Of a stretch of 64,000 bases of DNA, positions 16,037 to 24,954 are shown in pieces. The stretch is from an uncultured Eubacteriales bacterium (lineage in GTDB: Bacteria > Bacillota > Clostridia > Oscillospirales > UBA644): assembly GCA_934501435.1 (NCBI GenBank), contig CAKSTW010000001.1:186001-250000 (forward strand), given 5' to 3'. Position numbers and translations under genes: made by a program. Numbering within the stretch: position 1 is the stretch's first letter; the number at the start of each line of letters is the position of its first letter. The notes beneath the pieces are model-generated. The model had not been told where the DNA came from. It did not search any database and saw only the letters and a list, made by a program, of their open reading frames with translations.

Positions 16037-17005
16037 TTATAACCGACAATAAATATCGTCGAAAAACGGCTTTATTTCAAAGGTTCTGCCTTTCAGATAT
16101 TCAAGTTTTCCTGCGGGAGACTTAAAGGAAAAAGTGAGTTTGCAGGAAGAAAGCGCCTGAAACTTAAAAGGATACGCCTCATTTTTTTTTGCATCACCGT
16201 ATTTCATATCGCCGACAATCGGATAACCGAGATACGCAAGATGCGCCCTTATCTGATGAGTTCTGCCCGTGTGCAGCGTCACTTCGAGAAGAGATGTCTT
16301 CCCGTCGGTTTTCAGAACCGAATATTCCGTCACTATTTTTTTATATTCCCCGTTTTTATCGGGCGACGGGATAATATGAACATGATTTTCGGCACTGTCC
16401 TTTTTTAAGTATGCGGTAAAAATCCCGGAACGGGGTTCGGGGGTTCCGAAAACGAGACAGCGATAAACTTTCGTAAGTTCGCGGTTCTTGATCTTTTCAT
16501 TGAGAATTCTCAAGGCTTCCGCATTTTTGGCGCCGATGACTATTCCGTGAGTATTTTTGTCTATCCGATTGCAGAGCGACGGGGCAAACGACTGTTCACT
16601 TTCGGGGTCGTACTCTCCTTTTTTGAAAAGATATGCCCGAAGGTGGTTGTCGAGAGTGTTTCTTTTCTCGCTGTCGTCCCCCTGACAGAGAAGCCCCTGC
16701 GGTTTTTCCATAAGAATAACGTTTTCATCTTCGTATATAACGCCGAACGACGGAGATATTCCCGTAAGAAATTCTTTTCCGTATGTCGGTTCGCCGTCGA
16801 AAAACTCATCGCTTATATAAAAGGAAAGAACGTCTCCTTTTTTGAGGACAGCATCTTTCCGCGACGTCTTTTTCCCGTTTATGCGAACGCACTTGAGCCG
16901 CAGATATTTATACAGGAGCGACGGCGGCATTGTTTTGAATTTTTTCGACATAAATTTGTCGAGACGCTGTCCCGCGTCGTTTTCGGAAATTATGACTTCT
17001 CTCAT
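16037..17005 (-). CDS. RluA-family 23S rRNA/tRNA pseudouridine synthase
   Basis: 322 residues. An N-terminal S4 domain (DAGQRLDKFMSKKF, RINGKKTSRKDAVLKKGD) precedes the catalytic RluA domain, whose active-site motif reads LCNRIDKNTHGIVI; the essential Asp is kept although the usual HRLDxxTSG is altered. Further landmarks are KVYRCLV and LHTGRTHQIRAHLAYLGYPIVGD. It modifies uridines in large-subunit rRNA; whether it is RluC- or RluD-like cannot be decided here. It lies downstream of glucokinase on the same strand but behind a terminator. Confidence 0.92.
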   Translation of the reverse strand: MREVIISENDAGQRLDKFMSKKFKTMPPSLLYKYLRLKCVRINGKKTSRKDAVLKKGDVLSFYISDEFFDGEPTYGKEFLTGISPSFGVIYEDENVILMEKPQGLLCQGDDSEKRNTLDNHLRAYLFKKGEYDPESEQSFAPSLCNRIDKNTHGIVIGAKNAEALRILNEKIKNRELTKVYRCLVFGTPEPRSGIFTAYLKKDSAENHVHIIPSPDKNGEYKKIVTEYSVLKTDGKTSLLEVTLHTGRTHQIRAHLAYLGYPIVGDMKYGDAKKNEAYPFKFQALSSCKLTFSFKSPAGKLEYLKGRTFEIKPFFDDIYCRL

Positions 17006-17027
17006 TTTCTGCTCCGTAATTTATTTA

Positions 17028-17052
17028 CACCCGGACTTTTTCAGCCCGGGTG
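17028..17052 (-). terminator. Hairpin behind the glucokinase gene
   Basis: Stem CACCCGG / CCGGGTG with an 11-base loop. On the minus strand an A/T-rich stretch follows rather than a clean T-run, so it is probably a weak terminator. Confidence 0.55.
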
Positions 17053-17058
17053 CATCTT

Positions 17059-18009
17059 TTACTGTTTTTTACCGAGGAATGCCGCGCCGATGATTCCGGC
17101 GTCGTTTCCGAGAGCCGCGACCGCGAGTTTCTGCGCGGGGTGAAGATCTCCGCCGTAAGAATGTTTTCTTAAAAATTCCCTGAGCGGCTTTAAGAGATAT
17201 TCGCCTTCATTGCAGATACCTCCGCCGATTATCAGAATTTCGGGACGGAAAATATTGATGATATCGACAAGACCTTCGCCGATATACTGAATATATTTAT
17301 CTACGACCGCCTGCCCTGCTTCGTCGCCCTCTTTCGCGGCGATAAATGCGGTTCTGCCGCTCACTTTGTCAAGACTTGCGATCTTGTTCATATAAGACTC
17401 GGGGTGCGCCTCCATCGCTCTTTTGGTCTGACGGATAAGCGCGGTCGCCGACGCGTAAGCCTCCCAACAACCTCTTCTGCCGCAGGAACAGGGCTCTCCG
17501 CCGTGCATAAGCATGATATGACCGAGTTCAGCCCCCGCCGAATACTGTCCCTCATAAAGCTGACCGTTTATAATAACGCCGCCGCCGACGCCCGTTCCGA
17601 GCGTAATAACGACAACGTTTTTGTATCCTTTTGCCGCCCCTGCGACAACTTCTCCGAGAGCCGCGGCATTTGCGTCGTTTGTCATATAAACGGGCTTATC
17701 GATATATGACTGCAATATTTCGCGCATTTTGATATTTTCTTTTTCCGCAAAGTTGTTTGCGTAGACAAGAACGCCGTTTTCGCTGTCGACGGAACCGGGA
17801 GTCCCGATACCTATTGAGATTATCTCATCAAGGCTGACATTGAGTTCTTTGAGCAGGTCAAGAGTACAGTTTGCCATATCCCTGAGAATATCCTTAAAAG
17901 GTCTTTCATTTCCCGTTTTTACCGATTTTTTCCCGACGATATGTCCGTCTTTATCAACAAGTCCGACGGCGATATTCGTGCCGCCGAGGTCAATTCCTAT
18001 ATAATACAT
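17059..18009 (-). CDS. glk: ROK-family glucokinase
   Basis: About 316 residues. Phosphorylates glucose to glucose-6-phosphate using ATP. The phosphate-binding start YYIGIDLGGTNIAVGLVD, the catalytic NDANAAALGE, the LGTGVGGGVI loop, ELGHIML and the ROK zinc motif CSCGRRGCWEAYAS are all present. I prefer the ATG at 18009, six bases behind AGGTG, over a GTG at 18018. The start region overlaps the stop of the glycosyltransferase gene upstream, so the pair forms an operon. The product could feed glycolysis or glycolipid precursor synthesis. Confidence 0.94.
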   Translation of the reverse strand: MYYIGIDLGGTNIAVGLVDKDGHIVGKKSVKTGNERPFKDILRDMANCTLDLLKELNVSLDEIISIGIGTPGSVDSENGVLVYANNFAEKENIKMREILQSYIDKPVYMTNDANAAALGEVVAGAAKGYKNVVVITLGTGVGGGVIINGQLYEGQYSAGAELGHIMLMHGGEPCSCGRRGCWEAYASATALIRQTKRAMEAHPESYMNKIASLDKVSGRTAFIAAKEGDEAGQAVVDKYIQYIGEGLVDIINIFRPEILIIGGGICNEGEYLLKPLREFLRKHSYGGDLHPAQKLAVAALGNDAGIIGAAFLGKKQ

Positions 18010-18010
18010 A

Positions 18011-19315
18011 TTATTCACCTATATTCTGTCCTTTTCTTCCGTTTTTTATCGCCTGATAGTATACTTTCAGAACGTTTTTCGCAAAGTTCTCCGTGGAATA
18101 TTCGTCCGCTTTCGCAAGAGCCGCTTCTTTCATTTTCCGCTTTTCTTCGGGCGAAAGATTATAGTATTTCATAACGGCGTCGATAAGTTCTTCTTCGGTA
18201 TCGAATCCGTAACCGTTTTTACCGTCGATCAAAACGTCGGTCAGACATTCGTCGCGCTTTGCGAATATCGGGATACCGCATGCCAAAGCCTCGAAATAAG
18301 TCAGCCCCTGCGTCTCGGTATCCGACGCCGTACAGAAAACATCGCCGAGCGAGTAGAAATACTGTATCTGATCTGCCGGCTGTTTCCCGGTGAAGATAAC
18401 GTAATCTTCCTGACCGAGTTTTTTCGAATGTTCCTTTATCTCCTCGACTTCGGGTCCGAGTCCCGTAATAACGAACTTGAAAGACGGGATCTTTTCCTTT
18501 ATGGTCTGAATGCAGTCAAGGATAAAGTCTATCTTCTTTTCTTTTGCTATTCTCCCGACATAACAGATACAGAAACAGTTTTCAAGTCCGAACTGTTTTT
18601 TTAATGCCGCAAGTTTTTCCTTATCAAGATTTTTCGGATTGAGTCTTTCGGTATCAATGCCCGTGGGTATAACGTGCATTGATTTTGCGACTTTATAAGT
18701 TCTTAATATTCTCGCTGTCTTTTCGGTCGGAACTATTACTTCGTCGCAGTTGTTTGCGATATGTTTCGTATACGCCCCTACCAGTTTTCGCGATTGCTTG
18801 TCAAAATATCCCTTGTTTATATAATATGTATAATCTTCCCATAAAGTATGGTAAGTATAAACATAAGGTATATCGTAAGCCGCCGAAGCGACGTTCGCAA
18901 GAATCCTCATCGAAAATTCGGTGTTGTTATGGATAACGTCAAGGTTCATCGCTCTGATATACAAAAGAGCCTTGAGGCTGTAAGGCCGCGCAAGACGGTA
19001 TCCGTAAAGCCCTGCAAGTTTGATTGCGGGAATACGCAGGATCCCGTCCTCAAAAGTCGTACCGGTAAGTTTCGTATCAAGAGACGGACAGACGACGTAA
19101 ACGTTGTGTCCCATTTTTTTCAGTTGATTGCGCAAGGTCGCAACGGAAACGGAAACTCCGTTTATATCGGGAGTAAAAGTATCGGTAAAAAGCCCGATAT
19201 TAAGACAATTCGGGTTTGCATATCTCTTAACGTGTTCTCTTATTTTCGCAAGAGTTTCCTCTTCGTTTTCCGAAGATTGGTCGACGGAAATATTTTCAAG
19301 ATCGTTATTATACAA
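18011..19315 (-). CDS. Family 4 glycosyltransferase (diacylglycerol glucosyltransferase-like)
   Basis: About 434 residues. The GT-B fold N domain opens with LNIGLFTDTFTPDINGVSVS, the hallmark of lipid-linked GT4 enzymes such as alpha-monoglucosyl-diacylglycerol synthase, and YTYHTLWEDYTYY follows. The C domain has CYVGRIAKEKKID and the donor-site motif ETQGLTYFEALACG (E-x7-E). It probably transfers a hexose from UDP- or GDP-sugar to a membrane lipid. The start is likely the TTG at 19315, eight bases behind GGAGG; a GTG at 19324 overlaps that site. It is the first gene of an operon with glucokinase. Confidence 0.86.
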   Translation of the reverse strand: MYNNDLENISVDQSSENEEETLAKIREHVKRYANPNCLNIGLFTDTFTPDINGVSVSVATLRNQLKKMGHNVYVVCPSLDTKLTGTTFEDGILRIPAIKLAGLYGYRLARPYSLKALLYIRAMNLDVIHNNTEFSMRILANVASAAYDIPYVYTYHTLWEDYTYYINKGYFDKQSRKLVGAYTKHIANNCDEVIVPTEKTARILRTYKVAKSMHVIPTGIDTERLNPKNLDKEKLAALKKQFGLENCFCICYVGRIAKEKKIDFILDCIQTIKEKIPSFKFVITGLGPEVEEIKEHSKKLGQEDYVIFTGKQPADQIQYFYSLGDVFCTASDTETQGLTYFEALACGIPIFAKRDECLTDVLIDGKNGYGFDTEEELIDAVMKYYNLSPEEKRKMKEAALAKADEYSTENFAKNVLKVYYQAIKNGRKGQNIGE

Positions 19316-19357
19316 TGAATACACCTCCGGTCATTGCAAATTTCCTGAAACACAGAT

Positions 19358-19386
19358 ATTTTATCATAAAAAGCGACGAATGTCAA
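19358..19386 (-). promoter_or_regulatory. Promoter of the GT4-glucokinase operon
   Basis: On the minus strand, perfect TTGACA (19381-19386), 17 bases, TAAAAT (19358-19363). Confidence 0.9.
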
Positions 19387-19408
19387 TATAATTTTGTTTT
19401 CCCTCCCC

Positions 19409-19437
19409 TTTTCAAACACGGATTTTTATGTTATAAT
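19409..19437 (+). promoter_or_regulatory. Probable promoter of radA-xerC
   Basis: TTTTCA (19409-19414), 17 bases, TATAAT (19432-19437). The -35 box is weak, the -10 box perfect. Confidence 0.6.
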
Positions 19438-19469
19438 GAATGAGAAATAAAATGCAAGAGGATTTTTAT

Positions 19470-20834
19470 ATGGCGACAAAGACCAAAACCGTTTTTATAT
19501 GCACCGAATGCGGATACACAAGTCCGAAATGGGCGGGAAAATGCGCCGGGTGCGGAGCATGGAACTCAATGACCGAAGAGATCGTTTCCGCGGAAAAGGC
19601 AAAGCCTCTTTCGGGTCGCTCCATATCCGATATAGCGTCCTCCGCTCCGTTGAAACTGCGGGAGATCGACTACACCGACGAAAACCGGATACCGACGGGA
19701 ATAAAAGAATTCGACAGAGTTCTCGGCGGAGGGATTGTCGCAGGTTCTCTCGTTCTTATCAGCGGAGAACCCGGCATTGGAAAATCGACGATTTTACTGC
19801 AGATGTGCAAAAGTATCGTCCGCGACATTTCCGTTTTATATATTTCGGGAGAAGAATCTCCGAAACAGATAAAAATGAGAGCGGAAAGGATAGGCGTCAC
19901 CTCCGACAATATCCTGATACTTTCCGAAACCGATCTTTCAAGAATAAGAGAAAGAATTCTCGAGCAGAAACCCGATATAGTAATAATAGACTCCGTTCAG
20001 ACGATTTCAAGAGAAGATATTTCCTCTTCTCCCGGAAGCGTTTCCCAGGTAAAGGAATGTACCGGCGAATTTATGCGCATTGCAAAATCAAGCGGTATCC
20101 CGATATTCCTTATAGGGCACGTCAATAAAGAGGGGTCGATTGCCGGACCGAAAGTAATGGAACACATGGTCGACGCCGTTCTCTATTTCGAAGGAGAACG
20201 AACGCTTGACTGCAGAATTCTGCGCGCCGTAAAAAACAGGTTCGGTTCCACAAACGAGATAGGCGTTTTCGAAATGGCAAAAGAGGGCCTTCGCGAAATC
20301 GAAAACCCGTCCGCGATGTTCATGCAGGGAAAACCCGAGGGCGTATCGGGCATTGCGACAGTCGCGGTCCTTGAGGGAACAAGACCGATAATCGCCGAAA
20401 TTCAGGCGCTCGTTTCGCAAACACCGTTCCCCGCGCCGCGAAGAGTTTCGACAGGATATGATTATAACAGGCTGAATCTTCTGATCGCGGTTCTCGAAAA
20501 AAGATGCGGACTTTATTTCGGAAATTCCGACGCATACCTTAATATTATAGGAGGGCTGCGCATTTCCGAGCCTGCGGCGGATCTTGCGATAGCGACGGCG
20601 CTTGCTTCAAGCCTCAAAGATTTTATTATCCCGTCGGATACCGTGCTTATCGGAGAGATAGGACTTGCAGGAGAAGTAAGAATAGTTTCGTCGATCGAAA
20701 AAAGGATCATCGAAGCGCGGAAACTCGGTTTTACGCGTGCGATAATTCCGGCAAAAAACAAGATAGGAACCGAAATTTCGGGAATGGAAATAATAAGAGT
20801 ATCATCGCTCAGAGACGTACTTTCAAAGTTATAA
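19470..20834 (+). CDS. radA: DNA repair protein RadA/Sms
   Basis: 454 residues from the ATG at 19470 behind AAGAGGA. The N-terminal zinc finger has CTECGYTSPKW and CAGCGAW, the RecA-like ATPase core has GEPGIGKST (Walker A) and IVIIDSVQTI (Walker B), the RadA-specific KNRFGSTNEIGVFEM motif is present, and the C-terminal Lon-like domain closes the protein. RadA is a hexameric helicase that helps branch migration during recombination and repair. xerC follows eight bases later, so they are co-transcribed. Confidence 0.96.
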   Translation: MATKTKTVFICTECGYTSPKWAGKCAGCGAWNSMTEEIVSAEKAKPLSGRSISDIASSAPLKLREIDYTDENRIPTGIKEFDRVLGGGIVAGSLVLISGEPGIGKSTILLQMCKSIVRDISVLYISGEESPKQIKMRAERIGVTSDNILILSETDLSRIRERILEQKPDIVIIDSVQTISREDISSSPGSVSQVKECTGEFMRIAKSSGIPIFLIGHVNKEGSIAGPKVMEHMVDAVLYFEGERTLDCRILRAVKNRFGSTNEIGVFEMAKEGLREIENPSAMFMQGKPEGVSGIATVAVLEGTRPIIAEIQALVSQTPFPAPRRVSTGYDYNRLNLLIAVLEKRCGLYFGNSDAYLNIIGGLRISEPAADLAIATALASSLKDFIIPSDTVLIGEIGLAGEVRIVSSIEKRIIEARKLGFTRAIIPAKNKIGTEISGMEIIRVSSLRDVLSKL

Positions 20835-20842
20835 GGTGATTT

Positions 20843-21805
20843 ATGGGCAAATACGCAAAATATGAATATATACCGGATTTTGCCGCCGAATTTCTCTATT
20901 ACTGCAAAACGATAAAGAACATGTCGGACAAGACGGTTGACGAATATTATCTCGATTTACGGGTGTTTTTCCGTTTTATAAAATCGAGAGACGGTTCGGA
21001 CTGCCCTTTTGACGAAATCGACGCGTCGGACGTTTCGCTCGCGGAAATAAAAAAGATATCTCTGTCCGACCTTTACGTCTTTCTGAACTTCGTAAATGAA
21101 GAAAGGGGCAACGCCGTAAGGGCGCGCAACCGCAAGATATCATCTCTGCGGAGTTTTTTCAAATTTCTCTGCAAACAGGGAGTTCTTGACGAAAATCCGA
21201 CAACCTATCTCGAAAGCCCGAAAACTCCGAAGTCGCTTCCCATATACCTTTCGCTCGACGAATGTATGAGGCTTCTCGACAGCATCGACGGCAAAAATAA
21301 AGAACGCAATTATGCGATAATCACGCTGTTTCTCAATTGCGGGCTCCGTCTTTCGGAACTTGTCGGGATAAACACGAACGACATAACGGGAAACGTTCTG
21401 CGTGTTACGGGAAAAGGCAACAAACAACGGGACGTCTATCTGAACGAAGCGTGCGTTTCGGCTCTTGAAAATTATCTGGCGGTAAGAGAAACATATAACC
21501 CGCCGCCCGAACTTCACGCATTATTTGTTACAAACCGCAAAAAGCGGATATCAAACCGAATGGTCCAGACGCTTGTAAGCAGTTATCTCGAAAAAGCGAA
21601 CCTGAACAATCACAAATATTCTACGCATAAACTTCGGCATACCGCCGCCACCCTCATGCATCAGAACGGGGTCGACGTCAGGGTCTTACAGGAAGTCCTC
21701 GGGCACGCAAACCTCGGAACGACGCAGATATATACGCACCTCGAAAACAGTGAACTCAAAGACGCCATGGAGCATAACCCGCTGGCGCATATAGACAGAA
21801 AATAA
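20843..21805 (+). CDS. xerC: Tyrosine recombinase XerC/XerD-like
   Basis: 320 residues. The N-terminal SAM-like core-binding domain (residues about 10-110) and the catalytic domain are intact. Catalytic residues are visible as Arg in NCGLRLSELVGI, Lys in GKGNKQRDV, HKLRH (H-x-x-R), GHANLGTT and the nucleophile Tyr in TQIYTHL. Such proteins resolve chromosome dimers at dif. It is unlinked to mobile-element features and sits behind radA with a strong terminator after it, so it is a housekeeping recombinase rather than an integrase. Xer type (C, D or a single XerH/A) cannot be told here. Confidence 0.9.
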   Translation: MGKYAKYEYIPDFAAEFLYYCKTIKNMSDKTVDEYYLDLRVFFRFIKSRDGSDCPFDEIDASDVSLAEIKKISLSDLYVFLNFVNEERGNAVRARNRKISSLRSFFKFLCKQGVLDENPTTYLESPKTPKSLPIYLSLDECMRLLDSIDGKNKERNYAIITLFLNCGLRLSELVGINTNDITGNVLRVTGKGNKQRDVYLNEACVSALENYLAVRETYNPPPELHALFVTNRKKRISNRMVQTLVSSYLEKANLNNHKYSTHKLRHTAATLMHQNGVDVRVLQEVLGHANLGTTQIYTHLENSELKDAMEHNPLAHIDRK

Positions 21806-21843
21806 CCCCTTTTGCAACAAATACTCTGTTGTAAAGGGGTTTT
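21804..21843 (+). terminator. Terminator of radA-xerC
   Basis: Stem AACCCCTTTTGCAACA / TGTTGTAAAGGGGTT (one bulge) followed by TTTTC. A second small hairpin, GCCTAT / ATAGGC at 21858-21880, follows. Confidence 0.9.
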
Positions 21844-21887
21844 CTTGGGACAACAAAGCCTATCGGAGATTCCAATAGGCATTATTT

Positions 21888-21917
21888 GTATAAAAAAGAA
21901 AAAACAAGGCAAAACTA
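21888..21917 (+). promoter_or_regulatory. Sigma-F type forespore promoter of the SpoIIQ-like gene
   Basis: GTATA (21888-21892), exactly 15 bases, then GGCAAAACTA (21908-21917). This matches every position of the published Bacillus sigma-F pattern GYWTA-N15-GGNRANANTW, 30 bases upstream of the ATG. No sigma-A promoter is visible in the gap. Confidence 0.75.
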
Positions 21918-21947
21918 ACAATGAAATCTCTGCAAAGGAGTGTTAGT

Positions 21948-22655
21948 ATGCCTTCAAAATTCAGAAAAACGGAGAAAAACTCCGAAACACGCTCGACCCT
22001 TATCATAATTTTAGCGATAAGTTTTTTGCTTGTCCTTATTTCAGGCGCCGCCGCTGTTATGAACAAGGAAAAAGCGGAAACCGATCCCCCGCCGCAGGTG
22101 ACGGACAACAAATATACGGGAAAGGAACAGTCCGACAACATTAAAAAAGATCAGACGGTGAAAGTCGAAGACAATGAAAATTCCGCCGTAAACAGCAATA
22201 CGGGAAACGGCGGGAATGCCGCAGAAAAAGAAGAAAAAACTCCGACGGTCTTTGTTTATCCCTGCGAAAAAGAGATCGCCTGCAATTATTCGGGTACAAC
22301 TCCCGTTTTTTCGGACGTTCTTGCAGACTGGAGAACCCATCAGGCAATAGATTACGTCGACAGCGAACCGTTTGAAGTAAAAGCCGCCGCAGACGGAAAA
22401 ATCGAAGATGTTTATACGGACGGACTTATGGGAGTCACCGTTCTCATCGACCACGGAGACGGGATAAAGACAGTATATCAGTCTCTTGCCGAATCGCCGA
22501 CCGTAAAGACCGGCGACGAAGTAAAAGGCGGGCAGATAATAGGGCTTTCCGGGAAAAGCGCGGTTTCGGAAAAATACGACGGTAAAAATATGCTGCATTT
22601 TGCAATGCTCGATAACGGCAAGTATATTGACCCGGCAGAAAAAATATCACAGTAA
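21948..22655 (+). CDS. spoIIQ: SpoIIQ-like membrane-anchored LytM/M23 domain protein, probably non-catalytic
   Basis: 235 residues from the ATG at 21948 behind AAAGGAG. One transmembrane span (about 17-38), a low-complexity linker rich in Asn, Lys and Glu (about 40-100), then an M23/LytM domain. The zinc-ligand pattern is kept as HQAID (His131, Asp135) and His217 in MLHF, but the catalytic His of the usual YxHL motif is Ser179 (YQSL) and the first His of HxH is Met215. SpoIIQ in the forespore membrane binds SpoIIIAH across the intermembrane space to form the feeding channel. The sigma-F promoter fits this. Another spore M23 protein cannot be excluded. Confidence 0.78.
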   Translation: MPSKFRKTEKNSETRSTLIIILAISFLLVLISGAAAVMNKEKAETDPPPQVTDNKYTGKEQSDNIKKDQTVKVEDNENSAVNSNTGNGGNAAEKEEKTPTVFVYPCEKEIACNYSGTTPVFSDVLADWRTHQAIDYVDSEPFEVKAAADGKIEDVYTDGLMGVTVLIDHGDGIKTVYQSLAESPTVKTGDEVKGGQIIGLSGKSAVSEKYDGKNMLHFAMLDNGKYIDPAEKISQ

Positions 22656-22660
22656 AACAC

Positions 22661-22690
22661 AAGGCTGACAGTTTTCCCTGTCAGCCTTTC
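22661..22690. terminator. Bidirectional terminator behind the SpoIIQ-like gene and the metal ATPase
   Basis: Stem GGCTGACAG / CTGTCAGCC with a TTTTCC loop and T-rich tail. Confidence 0.88.
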
Positions 22691-22694
22691 ATTT

Positions 22695-24569
22695 TTAATA
22701 TTTCAGAGCCCTTATCGCGTTGAGAACCGCTATTATCATAACGCCGACGTCGGCAAATATCGCCGCCCACATATTCGCAAGCCCTGCAGCCGTAAGCGCA
22801 AGGCAGGCAAATTTAACCACCAGAGAAAGAATAATATTCTCGCGGACTATGCGGATACATTTTCTCGATATTCTGACCGCTTTTACTATCTGTTCGGGGT
22901 CGTCGTCCATTAAAACAACGTCTGCCGCCTCGATTGCGGCGTCGGAGCCCATAGCCCCCATCGCAATTCCTATATCCGCACGGGTAAGAACGGGTGCGTC
23001 GTTTATACCATCTCCGACAAACGCAAGTTTGCCCTTTTCGTCCTTTTCGTTCATCAGTTTTTCGACTTCCGCAACCTTATCGGCAGGAAGAAGTTCGCTT
23101 CTGACTTCATCGACTCCGAGTTCAGCGGCGACCTTTTCGGCAACAGCCTTTGCGTCGCCCGTTAGCATAACCGTCTTCTTTACTCCCGCCTTTTTCAGTT
23201 CCGCAATCGCTTCCTTCGAATGGGGCTTTATAATATCGGAAATTACGATATGTCCGACATATTTCCCGTCAACGGCAACATGGATTATCGTTCCTACGCT
23301 GTGGCACTCTACGCACCGAACGCCGAGGCTATCCATAAGTTTGCCGTTGCCGGCGGCAACTTTATGCCCGTCGACAGTTGCCGTAACTCCGTGTCCGCTG
23401 ATTTCCTCGATATCGAAAACTCTTCTGCGGTCGATATGTTTTCCGTATGCCTTTTGCAAACTCTTGCTTATCGGGTGCGACGACGCGCATTCCGCAAGGG
23501 CTGCATATTCAAGAATTTTATCTTTGTCGATCTCGTTATGATGAACCGCCGTAACTTCGAAAACGCCTTTTGTCAGAGTCCCCGTTTTATCAAAAACGAT
23601 ATATTCCGCAGCGGAAAGGGCTTCAAGATAGTTCGAACCTTTTATAAGTACGCCTTCTTTGCTTGAACCGCCTATTCCCGCAAAGAAACTCAAAGGGATA
23701 CTGATAACCAGAGCGCAGGGACAACTTACGACAAGAAAGGTCAGCGCACGGTATATCCAATCTACCCAGTCGGGAGTCATTCCGAAAAGGATGCGTACGA
23801 GCGGAAAAATGATACCGAGAACAAACGCCGAAACACAAACGACGGGCGTATAAATTCTCGCAAAACGGGAAATAAACGCTTCCGATTTCGATTTTCTCGA
23901 ACTTGCGTTTTCGACAAGATCGAGAATTTTCGAAACGGTGGAATCGCCGAACTCTTTCGTTGTTCTTATTTTAAGCACGCCGCTCATATTTACGCAGCCG
24001 CTTATAATTTCGTCCTGTTCTCCGACATCGCGCGGCAGGCTCTCGCCCGTGAGAGCGCTCGTGTTAAGAGTTGACGTGCCGTCAACGACAACGCCGTCAA
24101 GCGGGACTTTTTCGCCCGGCTGAACGACTATAATGCTTCCCACGGAGACTTCTTCCGGATCCACCTTTTTAAGTTCGCCGTTTTCCTCAATATTTGCATA
24201 ATCGGGTCGGATATCCATAAGGGACGTTATGTTTTTGCGGCTCTTTCCGACGGCGTAACTCTGGAAAAGTTCGCCTATCTGATAAAAAAGCATAACGGCG
24301 ATCCCTTCGACATATTCTCCGCTCTGCGTCCAGACCGCTATAACGAACGCGCCTATCGTCGCGACCGCCATAAGGAAATTCTCGTCAAAAGCCTGTCCGT
24401 TGAGTATTCCTCTGCCCGCTTTTCTAAGAATATCATATCCGATTACTAAATATGCGGCAAGATATGCTGACAGCTGCGGAATCCCGGTTATCGGAATAAA
24501 TTTCAGACCGATAATCATTACAGCGGTTATTATTATTCTTATAAGAACCTTTTTCTGTTTTTTTGTCAT
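22695..24569 (-). CDS. P1B-type heavy-metal efflux ATPase (Zn/Cd/Pb type)
   Basis: 624 residues. Exports soft divalent metal ions at the cost of ATP. The ion-path motif CPC is at residues 283-285, the TGES actuator loop at 174-177, the phosphorylated Asp327 in DKTGTLTKG, the SSHP motif in the nucleotide domain, and GDGINDAPVL in the hinge. The last helix contains ADVGVMIIAVLNAIR, with the Asp typical of ZntA/CadA-type pumps rather than copper pumps. It has no N-terminal metal-binding domain; that domain is encoded separately just upstream, 21 bases away. The divergent ArsR-AraC regulator probably controls it. Confidence 0.93.
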   Translation of the reverse strand: MTKKQKKVLIRIIITAVMIIGLKFIPITGIPQLSAYLAAYLVIGYDILRKAGRGILNGQAFDENFLMAVATIGAFVIAVWTQSGEYVEGIAVMLFYQIGELFQSYAVGKSRKNITSLMDIRPDYANIEENGELKKVDPEEVSVGSIIVVQPGEKVPLDGVVVDGTSTLNTSALTGESLPRDVGEQDEIISGCVNMSGVLKIRTTKEFGDSTVSKILDLVENASSRKSKSEAFISRFARIYTPVVCVSAFVLGIIFPLVRILFGMTPDWVDWIYRALTFLVVSCPCALVISIPLSFFAGIGGSSKEGVLIKGSNYLEALSAAEYIVFDKTGTLTKGVFEVTAVHHNEIDKDKILEYAALAECASSHPISKSLQKAYGKHIDRRRVFDIEEISGHGVTATVDGHKVAAGNGKLMDSLGVRCVECHSVGTIIHVAVDGKYVGHIVISDIIKPHSKEAIAELKKAGVKKTVMLTGDAKAVAEKVAAELGVDEVRSELLPADKVAEVEKLMNEKDEKGKLAFVGDGINDAPVLTRADIGIAMGAMGSDAAIEAADVVLMDDDPEQIVKAVRISRKCIRIVRENIILSLVVKFACLALTAAGLANMWAAIFADVGVMIIAVLNAIRALKY

Positions 24570-24590
24570 GGTCTTTTCTCCTTAAAAGGT

Positions 24591-24809
24591 TTACAGTTCT
24601 ATTTCGCAGTCGGGTTCAACTTTTTTGCAGGCTTTAACGACGTCTTTCATTATTTTTTTCTCGTCGCTTCCCTCTTCAAATTCAATTATCATTTTCTGCA
24701 TCATGAAATTTACGGTTGCGGAGGCGACCCCTGCGGTCTTTTTCGCCGCTTCTTCCATAAGATTTGCGCAGTTTGCACAGTCAACTTCGATTTTATAAGT
24801 TTTTTTCAT
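24591..24809 (-). CDS. Stand-alone heavy-metal-associated (HMA) domain protein
   Basis: 72 residues from the ATG at 24809 behind GGAGG. The ferredoxin-like HMA fold is clear: MKKTYKIEVDCANCANLMEE contains the metal-binding CxxC (CANC), and ATVNFMMQKMIIEFEEG is the second strand pair. Cys residues bind soft metal ions and hand them to the ATPase. In many pumps this domain is fused to the ATPase; here it is a separate cytoplasmic protein in the same operon, like CopZ. Confidence 0.9.
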   Translation of the reverse strand: MKKTYKIEVDCANCANLMEEAAKKTAGVASATVNFMMQKMIIEFEEGSDEKKIMKDVVKACKKVEPDCEIEL

Positions 24810-24838
24810 TTTCAATACCTCCGAATACAATTTAACAC

Positions 24839-24867
24839 TTGCTTAATTGTTCTGAATGTAGTATAAT
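24839..24867 (+). promoter_or_regulatory. Promoter of the ArsR-AraC regulator, in the shared divergent region
   Basis: TTGCTT (24839-24844), 17 bases, TATAAT (24862-24867). The gap between the divergent genes (24810-24954) must also hold the HMA-ATPase promoter and the regulator's operator, but I see no clean dyad. Confidence 0.8.
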
Positions 24868-24954
24868 ATGAAAAAAGAAGAAAATCAAGCCTTTTTGAAA
24901 AGCTATGTCCGAAAAGGCGAACCGAATTTCCGAAACGGCGAAAGGAGATAAAAA

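Noticed and set aside
20843..21805. Tyrosine recombinase as integrase of a mobile element
   Set aside because: It is coupled to radA, followed by a terminator, and no attachment repeats, phage or conjugation genes are near; it fits a Xer protein.
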